A stretch of 64,000 bases of DNA from Sinohyriopsis cumingii (Eukaryota; Mollusca; Bivalvia; Unionida; Unionidae): positions 1 to 64,000 of the forward strand of contig JAPYKE020000528.1 in assembly GCA_028554795.2 (NCBI GenBank). The letters run 5' to 3'. Within the stretch, counting starts at the first letter, position 1, and every line of letters begins with the position of its first letter. The notes under the pieces were generated by a model, which saw only the letters and a program-made list of their open reading frames with translations, was not told where the DNA came from and did no database searches. Of the stretch, positions 1 through 10,598 are shown in pieces. Position numbers and translations under genes: made by a program.

Positions 1-117
1 TACAAGGCAGCTAAAAGAATCAGTATGTGCCTTATGCATGAATAAAGTTCACTAGTACTATAACAAATTAGCATACTTTTCATCACCCCTCAACCATCTA
101 GATTTTTAGATATTTAC

Positions 118-182
118 CTCTGTAGCAGACACACAAAAATACGTAGCCCGAGTTACGCATTTGATCTCCAATGCAAATCTAA
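118..182 (-). CDS. Candidate exon W, class-A form (65 nt, eight codons shorter)
   Basis: It has the same borders as the B form (acceptor CAG at 183-185, donor GTAAATATC reading down from 117) but lacks the 24-bp segment. The deletion falls on codon borders and removes the residues ANELSTWL, leaving the frame intact. It is present in all class-A copies, for example 2237-2301. The support is no better than for the B form. Confidence 0.22.
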
Positions 183-250
183 CTGTGACAGGCAGTCACC
201 AACAAGCCAACCTATTTCCAAGCCTAACTCTAAGTAAATCTGAACCACAT

Positions 251-276
251 TATAGATTTAGCTTATGTGTGAATTT
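251..276. other. 26-bp class-A-specific segment
   Basis: It lies between CCACAT and ATAAATGC in class A and in hybrid copy 22, and is missing in class B (CCACATATAAATGC). It is AT-rich and falls in the predicted intron just upstream of W on the minus strand. Short T/A-rich homology at the borders fits a deletion by slippage or end joining. Confidence 0.95.
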
Positions 277-346
277 ATAAATGCTAGGCTTGTGATAATT
301 AGGTTCATGCCTTCTACCTTAAAAATTAGGGGGGTGTCAAAATATG

Positions 347-371
347 AAACTATCCAGTGAGACCTTAAGAA
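347..371 (+). repeat. Inverted repeat, left arm (25 bp), present in each unit
   Basis: The arm reads AAACTATCC then AGTGAGACCTTAAGAA. Its reverse complement occurs at 1852-1876 with one mismatch in 25 (TATCC versus TGTCC). It lies just right of a G-run, GGGGGGTGTCAAAATATG. Chance is a very poor explanation within a 2.1-kb unit. The arm duplicates, in inverted orientation, the part of V encoding KLSSETLR. Confidence 0.85.
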
Positions 372-1243
372 TTCAAATAGCAGTCTGATTAAGGGAAAAT
401 CTTCTTATTTTCAAAACTTTGACCAATTCTAAATAAAACGCAACCTTCAGAAGTTTGAAATTCAAAATTGTTTGTTTCCTATGATTTATTGAATTTATTG
501 ATGACCAAAAGCTATCAAGCAGAGCAACAGCTATGAGACAGCTTCATACTTCATGTATTACTTTCACCTCTGAAACATACAATTTCTTTATATTATGTCC
601 GTTTCATCATTTTTCATAGCTAATACACCCTGTCTTGTTAGTGCCTGGTGATATCAGAGATATCTGAGAGCACAAATAATACAACTCTTCATGCAATCTG
701 AAATAGTAGTGAATAAAAGATGTAAAGAAGCCAAGCTGAATTTCTTGTACAATGGCTGCAGAATGTACATGCCAAGTACTTGAAAGAATAATAACGATGC
801 ACGGCATATATAAACTGACCAGAACTCTCTCACTGATTTCATGAAGAAGGTCAAATCTATTTTAGAATAGAGAAATCCAAGGTAGACTTAAGGGAGGCAA
901 CTCATCAGGTAACATCAAATGTATGGACCAATCTTTGTAAACTGAACCACATCAGTTGGGAAACTTAAACAATGAAATTCTATACCCATATTTATCCCAT
1001 CTGTTGATAAAACAATATGCATGGATAATGTATTTTAAGAACACTAAGAAGGACACCTCTAAATCATTTTCATACTGGCCGGCACATAACGTTGTTGAAG
1101 TTGCTGCTATTTAGAAGTGTGTTTTGCTAGTGATTGTCACCTGCATAGAACTGAATCTAAAGCAAATAGAAAATCATGCAAAGTAAAAAAGGGAGGAGAA
1201 AAAACACAATGTAAAAAAGGGACATCCATTTAATATAACTCAC
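372..1243. other. Non-genic stretch between W and Y (predicted intron), variable part of the unit
   Basis: No supported gene. Two overlapping minus-strand open frames of 66 codons (607-807 and 654-854) lie here in two different frames. Copy-to-copy SNPs change residues in both frames, so neither shows protein-level constraint. The stretch is AT-rich, with EcoRV-type GATATC repeats near 650, a TATATAAA at 807-814 and a GCCGGC site near 1079. Most diagnostic SNPs of the array fall here or in 120-300. Confidence 0.7.
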
Positions 1244-1390
1244 CAAAAACTTCAATGAAACTGGTGCAGATATATTTGTTCCTGTGAAAGCTCCACAACA
1301 ATTGGCATGTCTGACTCCCAATAAATTGTTGATGTTGTCCTGCTGTTAGCAATATCACTTCAGCAGGTGTGCTCCCATACACCTTGAGGC
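1244..1390 (-). CDS. Candidate internal exon Y (147 nt, phase-symmetric), one per unit
   Basis: On the minus strand a U-rich tract ending TTTTATTTTGTTGTAG precedes base 1390, and the donor G/GTGAGTTATATT follows base 1244. Only one frame is open across the segment. It enters after two bases (GC) and leaves with one (G), so the length of 147 is 49 codons and phase is kept on both sides. The peptide contains VYGSTPAEVILLTAG and a Cys-rich second half with QTCQLLW and KYICTSF. I do not recognise the family and see no catalytic motif. Read unspliced, the frame stops five codons past the donor, which fits a true exon border. Copies lie at 3364, 5484, 7603, 9722, 11842, 13962, 16082, 18202, 20320, 22440, 24558, 26676, 28796, 30914, 33034, 35152, 37272, 39390, 41508, 43635, 45779, 47897, 50015, 52133, 54251, 56369, 58487, 60605 and 62722, each 147 nt. 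The only variation seen is Ile to Thr near the end in copies 10, 13, 17 and 20. It could be a gene fragment carried passively by the repeat. Confidence 0.45.
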
Positions 1391-1671
1391 CTACAACAAA
1401 ATAAAACCCTGAACTTCTTATATACAGGTCATTATAACTTAAATTTCTGTAAATAAGATGAAATATATGTATTGAAACATTACATCATGAGTAGATATGG
1501 ATGTAAGAGCATTAAATTAAGGTAATCATCATAAAATTAGGAAAATATACTAAGTTTATACTGAAAATGTTGATAAACTGAATAAGTATGTGAAATACTT
1601 CAATTAAACCACCTTGCTTGAAACTTATAAGGCTTTTGTTGTTCATTAGGAGAATGGATCAGGAGCAATAC
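1391..1671. other. Predicted intron between X and Y; nearly invariant
   Basis: AT-rich, with no open frame of note. On the minus strand it ends in the pyrimidine-rich tract and TAG used by Y. Across 30 copies the only change I saw is one missing A in copy 3 (about 5700). Confidence 0.5.
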
Positions 1672-1708
1672 CTGGTAGTATTAAAACTGTTGAGTTAAGT
1701 CCCTTCTT
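1672..1708 (-). CDS. Candidate micro-exon X (37 nt)
   Basis: On the minus strand, TAATCATAGTAG precedes base 1708 and CCAG/GTATTGCTCC follows base 1672. Read to fit Y's entry phase (one base left over), it encodes twelve residues ending in NSTVLILP and completes a Gly codon with Y. It starts at phase 0, the phase in which W ends. The acceptor has a poor pyrimidine tract, and the in-frame TAG directly before it fixes the leftmost border. The fit rests mainly on phase arithmetic. Confidence 0.13.
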
Positions 1709-1774
1709 CTACTATGATTAAGTGCAATCAAATCTATAGGAAGTGTATGTTTGGAATACCTAACTATGTCAGAT

Positions 1775-1934
1775 TCAAGATATGGAGGTAATAAGGATAT
1801 GATTTATGGCACAGTGAATCACATTTGACAAGACTGAAAAAATGACACCGGTTCTTAAGGTCTCACTGGACAGTTTATCTGGTGAATTTTCATCCGACGA
1901 TGACCAATTACAGAAAAGTGAGAATAATTTTACA
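1775..1934 (-). CDS. Candidate 3'-terminal exon or gene remnant V (Ser/Asp-rich start)
   Basis: On the minus strand a strong acceptor (GTTTTTATTTGTATCTTCAG) precedes base 1934. After one leftover base the frame is open for 52 codons and ends at TGA 1775-1777. The peptide has an acidic Ser-rich stretch, SSSDENSPDKLSSETL, then a hydrophobic tail with VIFSVLSNVIHCAINHIL. Its entry phase does not fit W's exit, so it cannot be placed in one simple transcript with W. In copy 20 the 7-bp duplication shifts its frame. A plus-strand frame (1842-1961) opposes it. No family recognised. Confidence 0.2.
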
Positions 1935-1961
1935 CTGAAGATACAAATAAAAACAAACTAA
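1842..1961 (+). CDS. Small plus-strand ORF opposite V (39 codons)
   Basis: It starts at ATG 1842 and ends at TAA 1959-1961. The peptide is acidic in the middle (VSLDSLSGEFSSDDDQLQKS). It lies antisense to V, and its Ser/Asp-rich look may simply mirror V's Ser/Asp/Glu codons. There is no splice support and no clear promoter. It is listed because it is too short for usual gene callers and cannot be excluded, but I consider V's strand more likely since Y and W lie there. Confidence 0.08.
   Translation: MTPVLKVSLDSLSGEFSSDDDQLQKSENNFTLKIQIKTN
1852..1876 (-). repeat. Inverted repeat, right arm (25 bp), present in each unit
   Basis: This arm is complementary to 347-371, 24 of 25 positions. The loop within a unit is 1,480 bp; the distance to the left arm of the next unit is about 590 bp, so either pairing is possible in a read-through RNA. 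I found no target-site duplication or longer terminal inverted repeat, so I do not call it a transposon end. Confidence 0.85.
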
Positions 1962-2236
1962 TGATTTTTGTAGAAAGCATACATGTGAGATTTTGACTGC
2001 AGTAATCAGGTTAATTCCTGATGCAACTGGTGGTTTTTATACTGAACCAACACTGCCACCAACCCCTAAATTTTACATTCATTTTTGACAAGAAATAGCT
2101 ATTTTGAATATTTTTCTGTGACAAGGCAGCTAAAAGAATCAGTATGTGCCTTATGCATGAATAAAGTTCACTAGTACTATAACAAATTAGCATACTTTTC
2201 ATCACCCCTCAACCATCTAGATTTTTAGATATTTAC
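1935..2236. other. AT-rich stretch between V and the next unit's W
   Basis: It holds a 64-codon minus-strand open frame (2011-2205) that spans my arbitrary unit border. That frame has no splice, start-context or family support and is broken in copy 30. Nothing else is recognisable; AATAAA-like motifs occur but are expected at this base composition. Confidence 0.6.
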
Positions 2237-4240
2237 CTCTGTAGCAGACACACAAAAATACGTAGCCCGAGTTACGCATTTGATCTCCAATGCAAATCTA
2301 ACTGTGACAGGCAGTCACCAACAAGCCAACCTATTTCCAAGCCTAACTCAAAGTAAATCTGAACCACATTATAGATTTAGCTTATGTGTGAATTTATAAA
2401 TGCTAGGCTTGTGATAATTAGGTTCATGCCTTCTACCTTAAAAATTAGGGGGGTGTCAAAATATGAAACTATCCAGTGAGACCTTAAGAATTCAAATAGC
2501 AGTCTGATTAAGGGAAAATCTTCTTATTTTCAAAACTTTGACCAATTCTAAATAAAACGCAACCTTCAGAAGTTTGAAATTCAAAATTGTTTGTTTCCTA
2601 TGATTTATTGAATTTATTGATGACCAAAAAGCTATCAAGCAGAGCAACAGCTACGAGACAGCTTCATACTTCATGTATTACTTTCACCTCTGAAACATAC
2701 AATTTCTTTATATTATGTCCGTTTCATCATTTTTCATAGCTAATACACCCTGTCTTGTTAGTGCCTGGTGATATCAGAGATATCTGAGAGCACAAATAAT
2801 ACAACTCTTCATGCAATCTGAAATAGCAGTGAATAAAAGATGTAAAGAAGCCAAGCTGAATTTCTTGTACAATGGCTGCAGAATGTACATGCCAAGTACT
2901 TGAAAGAATAATAACGATGCACGGCATATATAAACTGACCAGAACTCTCTCACTGATTTCATGAAGAAGGTCAAATCTATTTTAGAATAGAGAAATCCAA
3001 GGTAGACTTAAGGGAGGCAACTCATCAGGTAACATCAAATGTATGGACCAATCTTTGTAAACTGAACCACATCAGTTGGGAAACTTAAACAATGAAATTC
3101 TATACCCATATTTATCCCATCTGTTGATAAAACAATATGCATGGATAATGTATTTTAAGAACACTAAGAAGGACACCTCTAAATCATTTTCATACTGGCC
3201 GGCACATAATGTTGTTGAAGTTGCTGCTATTTAGAAGTGTGTTTTGCTAGTGATTGTCACCTGCATAGAACTGAATCTAAAGCAAATAGAAAATCATGCA
3301 AAGTAAAAAAGGGGAGGAGAAAAAACACAATGTAAAAAGGGACATCCATTTAATATAACTCACCAAAAACTTCAATGAAACTGGTGCAGATATATTTGTT
3401 CCTGTGAAAGCTCCACAACAATTGGCATGTCTGACTCCCAATAAATTGTTGATGTTGTCCTGCTGTTAGCAATATCACTTCAGCAGGTGTGCTCCCATAC
3501 ACCTTGAGGCCTACAACAAAATAAAACCCTGAACTTCTTATATACAGGTCATTATAACTTAAATTTCTGTAAATAAGATGAAATATATGTATTGAAACAT
3601 TACATCATGAGTAGATATGGATGTAAGAGCATTAAATTAAGGTAATCATCATAAAATTAGGAAAATATACTAAGTTTATACTGAAAATGTTGATAAACTG
3701 AATAAGTATGTGAAATACTTCAATTAAACCACCTTGCTTGAAACTTATAAGGCTTTTGTTGTTCATTAGGAGAATGGATCAGGAGCAATACCTGGTAGTA
3801 TTAAAACTGTTGAGTTAAGTCCCTTCTTCTACTATGATTAAGTGCAATCAAATCTATAGGAAGTGTATGTTTGGAATACCTAACTATGTCAGATTCAAGA
3901 TATGGAGGTAATAAGGATATGATTTATGGCACAGTGAATCACATTTGACAAGACTGAAAAAATGACACCGGTTCTTAAGGTCTCACTGGACAGTTTATCT
4001 GGTGAATTTTCATCCGACGATGACCAATTACAGAAAAGTGAGAATAATTTTACACTGAAGATACAAATAAAAACAAACTAATGATTTTTGTAGAAAGCAT
4101 ACATGTGAGATTTTGACTGCAGTAATCAGGTTAATTCCTGATGCAACTGGTGGTTTTTATACTGAACCAACACTGCCACCAACCCCTAAATTTTACATTC
4201 ATTTTTGACAAGAAATAGCTATTTTGAATATTTTTCTGTG
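2121..4240. repeat. Monomer 2, class A (even subtype), 2,120 bp
   Basis: It carries the even-subtype markers GCTACGAGAC, TAGCAGTG and CATAATGTT. Two homopolymer differences are private: GACCAAAAAGC (one extra A, about 2625) and GTAAAAAGG (one A fewer, about 3335). W lies at 2237-2301 and Y at 3364-3510. Confidence 0.95.
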
Positions 4241-6359
4241 ACAAGGCAGCTAAAAGAATCAGTATGTGCCTTATGCATGAATAAAGTTCACTAGTACTAT
4301 AACAAATTAGCATACTTTTCATCACCCCTCAACCATCTAGATTTTTAGATATTTACCTCTGTAGCAGACACACAAAAATACGTAGCCCGAGTTACGCATT
4401 TGATCTCCAATGCAAATCTAACTGTGACAGGCAGTCACCAACAAGCCAACCTATTTCCAAGCCTAACTCTAAGTAAATCTGAACCACATTATAGATTTAG
4501 CTTATGTGTGAATTTATAAATGCTAGGCTTGTGATAATTAGGTTCATGCCTTCTACCTTAAAAATTAGGGGGGTGTCAAAATATGAAACTATCCAGTGAG
4601 ACCTTAAGAATTCAAATAGCAGTCTGATTAAGGGAAAATCTTCTTATTTTCAAAACTTTGACCAATTCTAAATAAAACGCAACCTTCAGAAGTTTGAAAT
4701 TCAAAATTGTTTGTTTCCTATGATTTATTGAATTTATTGATGACCAAAAGCTATCAAGCAGAGCAACAGCTATGAGACAGCTTCATACTTCATGTATTAC
4801 TTTCACCTCTGAAACATACAATTTCTTTATATTATGTCCGTTTCATCATTTTTCATAGCTAATACACCCTGTCTTGTTAGTGCCTGGTGATATCAGAGAT
4901 ATCTGAGAGCACAAATAATACAACTCTTCATGCAATCTGAAATAGTAGTGAATAAAAGATGTAAAGAAGCCAAGCTGAATTTCTTGTACAATGGCTGCAG
5001 AATGTACATGCCAAGTACTTGAAAGAATAATAACGATGCACGGCATATATAAACTGACCAGAACTCTCTCACTGATTTCATGAAGAAGGTCAAATCTATT
5101 TTAGAATAGAGAAATCCAAGGTAGACTTAAGGGAGGCAACTCATCAGGTAACATCAAATGTATGGACCAATCTTTGTAAACTGAACCACATCAGTTGGGA
5201 AACTTAAACAATGAAATTCTATACCCATATTTATCCCATCTGTTGATAAAACAATATGCATGGATAATGTATTTTAAGAACACTAAGAAGGACACCTCTA
5301 AATCATTTTCATACTGGCCGGCACATAACGTTGTTGAAGTTGCTGCTATTTAGAAGTGTGTTTTGCTAGTGATTGTCACCTGCATAGAACTGAATCTAAA
5401 GCAAATAGAAAATCATGCAAAGTAAAAAAGGGGAGGAGAAAAAACACAATGTAAAAAAGGGACATCCATTTAATATAACTCACCAAAAACTTCAATGAAA
5501 CTGGTGCAGATATATTTGTTCCTGTGAAAGCTCCACAACAATTGGCATGTCTGACTCCCAATAAATTGTTGATGTTGTCCTGCTGTTAGCAATATCACTT
5601 CAGCAGGTGTGCTCCCATACACCTTGAGGCCTACAACAAAATAAAACCCTGAACTTCTTATATACAGGTCATTATAACTTAAATTTCTGTAAATAAGATG
5701 AATATATGTATTGAAACATTACATCATGAGTAGATATGGATGTAAGAGCATTAAATTAAGGTAATCATCATAAAATTAGGAAAATATACTAAGTTTATAC
5801 TGAAAATGTTGATAAACTGAATAAGTATGTGAAATACTTCAATTAAACCACCTTGCTTGAAACTTATAAGGCTTTTGTTGTTCATTAGGAGAATGGATCA
5901 GGAGCAATACCTGGTAGTATTAAAACTGTTGAGTTAAGTCCCTTCTTCTACTATGATTAAGTGCAATCAAATCTATAGGAAGTGTATGTTTGGAATACCT
6001 AACTATGTCAGATTCAAGATATGGAGGTAATAAGGATATGATTTATGGCACAGTGAATCACATTTGACAAGACTGAAAAAATGACACCGGTTCTTAAGGT
6101 CTCACTGGACAGTTTATCTGGTGAATTTTCATCCGACGATGACCAATTACAGAAAAGTGAGAATAATTTTACACTGAAGATACAAATAAAAACAAACTAA
6201 TGATTTTTGTAGAAAGCATACATGTGAGATTTTGACTGCAGTAATCAGGTTAATTCCTGATGCAACTGGTGGTTTTTATACTGAACCAACACTGCCACCA
6301 ACCCCTAAATTTTACATTCATTTTTGACAAGAAATAGCTATTTTGAATATTTTTCTGTG
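4241..6359. repeat. Monomer 3, class A (odd subtype), 2,119 bp
   Basis: Odd-subtype markers are present. One A is missing at about 5700 (GATGAATATATG instead of GATGAAATATATG), inside the interval between Y and X, which explains its 2,119-bp length. Y lies at 5484-5630. Confidence 0.95.
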
Positions 6360-8479
6360 ACAAGGCAGCTAAAAGAATCAGTATGTGCCTTATGCATGAA
6401 TAAAGTTCACTAGTACTATAACAAATTAGCATACTTTTCATCACCCCTCAACCATCTAGATTTTTAGATATTTACCTCTGTAGCAGACACACAAAAATAC
6501 GTAGCCCGAGTTACGCATTTGATCTCCAATGCAAATCTAACTGTGACAGGCAGTCACCAACAAGCCAACCTATTTCCAAGCCTAACTCAAAGTAAATCTG
6601 AACCACATTATAGATTTAGCTTATGTGTGAATTTATAAATGCTAGGCTTGTGATAATTAGGTTCATGCCTTCTACCTTAAAAATTAGGGGGGTGTCAAAA
6701 TATGAAACTATCCAGTGAGACCTTAAGAATTCAAATAGCAGTCTGATTAAGGGAAAATCTTCTTATTTTCAAAACTTTGACCAATTCTAAATAAAACGCA
6801 ACCTTCAGAAGTTTGAAATTCAAAATTGTTTGTTTCCTATGATTTATTGAATTTATTGATGACCAAAAGCTATCAAGCAGAGCAACAGCTACGAGACAGC
6901 TTCATACTTCATGTATTACTTTCACCTCTGAAACATACAATTTCTTTATATTATGTCCGTTTCATCATTTTTCATAGCTAATACACCCTGTCTTGTTAGT
7001 GCCTGGTGATATCAGAGATATCTGAGAGCACAAATAATACAACTCTTCATGCAATCTGAAATAGCAGTGAATAAAAGATGTAAAGAAGCCAAGCTGAATT
7101 TCTTGTACAATGGCTGCAGAATGTACATGCCAAGTACTTGAAAGAATAATAACGATGCACGGCATATATAAACTGACCAGAACTCTCTCACTGATTTCAT
7201 GAAGAAGGTCAAATCTATTTTAGAATAGAGAAATCCAAGGTAGACTTAAGGGAGGCAACTCATCAGGTAACATCAAATGTATGGACCAATCTTTGTAAAC
7301 TGAACCACATCAGTTGGGAAACTTAAACAATGAAATTCTATACCCATATTTATCCCATCTGTTGATAAAACAATATGCATGGATAATGTATTTTAAGAAC
7401 ACTAAGAAGGACACCTCTAAATCATTTTCATACTGGCCGGCACATAATGTTGTTGAAGTTGCTGCTATTTAGAAGTGTGTTTTGCTAGTGATTGTCACCT
7501 GCATAGAACTGAATCTAAAGCAAATAGAAAATCATGCAAAGTAAAAAAGGGGAGGAGAAAAAACACAATGTAAAAAAGGGACATCCATTTAATATAACTC
7601 ACCAAAAACTTCAATGAAACTGGTGCAGATATATTTGTTCCTGTGAAAGCTCCACAACAATTGGCATGTCTGACTCCCAATAAATTGTTGATGTTGTCCT
7701 GCTGTTAGCAATATCACTTCAGCAGGTGTGCTCCCATACACCTTGAGGCCTACAACAAAATAAAACCCTGAACTTCTTATATACAGGTCATTATAACTTA
7801 AATTTCTGTAAATAAGATGAAATATATGTATTGAAACATTACATCATGAGTAGATATGGATGTAAGAGCATTAAATTAAGGTAATCATCATAAAATTAGG
7901 AAAATATACTAAGTTTATACTGAAAATGTTGATAAACTGAATAAGTATGTGAAATACTTCAATTAAACCACCTTGCTTGAAACTTATAAGGCTTTTGTTG
8001 TTCATTAGGAGAATGGATCAGGAGCAATACCTGGTAGTATTAAAACTGTTGAGTTAAGTCCCTTCTTCTACTATGATTAAGTGCAATCAAATCTATAGGA
8101 AGTGTATGTTTGGAATACCTAACTATGTCAGATTCAAGATATGGAGGTAATAAGGATATGATTTATGGCACAGTGAATCACATTTGACAAGACTGAAAAA
8201 ATGACACCGGTTCTTAAGGTCTCACTGGACAGTTTATCTGGTGAATTTTCATCCGACGATGACCAATTACAGAAAAGTGAGAATAATTTTACACTGAAGA
8301 TACAAATAAAAACAAACTAATGATTTTTGTAGAAAGCATACATGTGAGATTTTGACTGCAGTAATCAGGTTAATTCCTGATGCAACTGGTGGTTTTTATA
8401 CTGAACCAACACTGCCACCAACCCCTAAATTTTACATTCATTTTTGACAAGAAATAGCTATTTTGAATATTTTTCTGTG
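6360..8479. repeat. Monomer 4, class A (even subtype), 2,120 bp
   Basis: It has the even-subtype markers, with no private change that I noticed. Together with monomer 3 it forms the second dimer of the left block. Y lies at 7603-7749. Confidence 0.95.
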
Positions 8480-10598
8480 ACAAGGCAGCTAAAAGAATCA
8501 GTATGTGCCTTATGCATGAATAAAGTTCACTAGTACTATAACAAATTAGCATACTTTTCATCACCCCTCAACCATCTAGATTTTTAGATATTTACCTCTG
8601 TAGCAGACACACAAAAATACGTAGCCCGAGTTACGCATTTGATCTCCAATGCAAATCTAACTGTGACAGGCAGTCACCAACAAGCCAACCTATTTCCAAG
8701 CCTAACTCTAAGTAAATCTGAACCACATTATAGATTTAGCTTATGTGTGAATTTATAAATGCTAGGCTTGTGATAATTAGGTTCATGCCTTCTACCTTAA
8801 AAATTAGGGGGGTGTCAAAATATGAAACTATCCAGTGAGACCTTAAGAATTCAAATAGCAGTCTGATTAAGGGAAAATCTTCTTATTTTCAAAACTTTGA
8901 CCAATTCTAAATAAAACGCAACCTTCAGAAGTTTGAAATTCAAAATTGTTTGTTTCCTATGATTTATTGAATTTATTGATGACCAAAAGCTATCAAGCAG
9001 AGCAACAGCTATGAGACAGCTTCATACTTCATGTATTACTTTCACCTCTGAAACATACAATTTCTTTATATTATGTCCGTTTCATCATTTTTCATAGCTA
9101 ATACACCCTGTCTTGTTAGTGCCTGGTGATATCAGAGATATCTGAGAGCACAAATAATACAACTCTTCATGCAATCTGAAATAGTAGTGAATAAAAGATG
9201 TAAAGAAGCCAAGCTGAATTTCTTGTACAATGGCTGCAGAATGTACATGCCAAGTACTTGAAAGAATAATAACGATGCACGGCATATATAAACTGACCAG
9301 AACTCTCTCACTGATTTCATGAAGAAGGTCAAATCTATTTAAGAATAGAGAAATCCAAGGTAGACTTAAGGGAGGCAACTCATCAGGTAACATCAAATGT
9401 ATGGACCAATCTTTGTAAACTGAACCACATCAGTTGGGAAACTTAAACAATGAAATTCTATACCCATATTTATCCCATCTGTTGATAAAACAATATGCAT
9501 GGATAATGTATTTTAAGAACACTAAGAAGGACACCTCTAAATCATTTTCATACTGGCCGGCACATAACGTTGTTGAAGTTGCTGCTATTTAGAAGTGTGT
9601 TTTGCTAGTGATTGTCACCTGCATAGAACTGAATCTAAAGCAAATAGAAAATCATGCAAAGTAAAAAAGGGAGGAGAAAAAACACAATGTAAAAAAGGGA
9701 CATCCATTTAATATAACTCACCAAAAACTTCAATGAAACTGGTGCAGATATATTTGTTCCTGTGAAAGCTCCACAACAATTGGCATGTCTGACTCCCAAT
9801 AAATTGTTGATGTTGTCCTGCTGTTAGCAATATCACTTCAGCAGGTGTGCTCCCATACACCTTGAGGCCTACAACAAAATAAAACCCTGAACTTCTTATA
9901 TACAGGTCATTATAACTTAAATTTCTGTAAATAAGATGAAATATATGTATTGAAACATTACATCATGAGTAGATATGGATGTAAGAGCATTAAATTAAGG
10001 TAATCATCATAAAATTAGGAAAATATACTAAGTTTATACTGAAAATGTTGATAAACTGAATAAGTATGTGAAATACTTCAATTAAACCACCTTGCTTGAA
10101 ACTTATAAGGCTTTTGTTGTTCATTAGGAGAATGGATCAGGAGCAATACCTGGTAGTATTAAAACTGTTGAGTTAAGTCCCTTCTTCTACTATGATTAAG
10201 TGCAATCAAATCTATAGGAAGTGTATGTTTGGAATACCTAACTATGTCAGATTCAAGATATGGAGGTAATAAGGATATGATTTATGGCACAGTGAATCAC
10301 ATTTGACAAGACTGAAAAAATGACACCGGTTCTTAAGGTCTCACTGGACAGTTTATCTGGTGAATTTTCATCCGACGATGACCAATTACAGAAAAGTGAG
10401 AATAATTTTACACTGAAGATACAAATAAAAACAAACTAATGATTTTTGTAGAAAGCATACATGTGAGATTTTGACTGCAGTAATCAGGTTAATTCCTGAT
10501 GCAACTGGTGGTTTTTATACTGAACCAACACTGCCACCAACCCCTAAATTTTACATTCATTTTTGACAAGAAATAGCTATTTTGAATATTTTTCTGTG
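8480..10598. repeat. Monomer 5, class A (odd subtype), 2,119 bp
   Basis: Odd-subtype markers, with GGGAGG near 9670 as in monomer 1. A private change, CTATTTAAGAATAG at about 9340, turns a minus-strand TAA into TTA and lengthens an otherwise short open frame to 103 codons (9085-9396). Y lies at 9722-9868. Confidence 0.95.

Larger units (their letters stand above)
1..2120. repeat. Monomer 1, class A (odd subtype)
   Basis: This is the reference unit for positions quoted elsewhere. Bases 2-2120 form a 2,119-bp unit; base 1 is T where every other junction has G. It has GGGAGG where most units have GGGGAGG near 1190. Candidate segments on the minus strand are W 118-182, Y 1244-1390, X 1672-1708 and V 1775-1934. 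The inverted-repeat arms are 347-371 and 1852-1876. Confidence 0.95.

Noticed and set aside
1-1. First base is T instead of the G found at all other unit junctions
   Set aside because: A single base at the window edge. It could be a SNP or a boundary, but nothing upstream is visible to decide.
328-600. Possible MITE beginning with the GGGGGGTGTCAAAATATG motif
   Set aside because: I could not find a matching opposite terminus or a target-site duplication in the unit; only the 25-bp inverted arm is supported.
607-807. Minus-strand 66-codon frame recurring in every unit (MPCIVIILSS start), overlapped by another 66-codon frame at 654-854
   Set aside because: Two overlapping frames cannot both be coding, and open runs of this size are expected by chance at this base composition. 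Copy differences (Tyr/Cys and Ile/Val in one frame, Thr/Ala and Arg/Cys in the other) are replacements. There is no family resemblance.
807-814. TATATAAA on the plus strand, possible TATA box
   Set aside because: No open frame of any length follows it, and such motifs are common in AT-rich DNA.
2011-2205. 64-codon minus-strand frame (MMKSMLICYS start) in almost every unit
   Set aside because: It has no start context, splice support or family match. It is frameshifted in copy 30 by the missing A near 61490. Its apparent conservation reflects the homogeneous part of the unit.
5376-5561. 61-codon minus-strand frame starting at TTG inside Y (MGVRHANCC)
   Set aside because: It is the wrong frame of Y running through the donor into the pyrimidine-rich intron. 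It is lost whenever the intron changes (copies 1, 2, 5, 23 and 30).
9085-9396. 103-codon extension of that frame in copy 5
   Set aside because: It is caused by one private change (TAA to TTA) in a single unit; all other copies have the stop. It is a chance stop loss rather than a gene.
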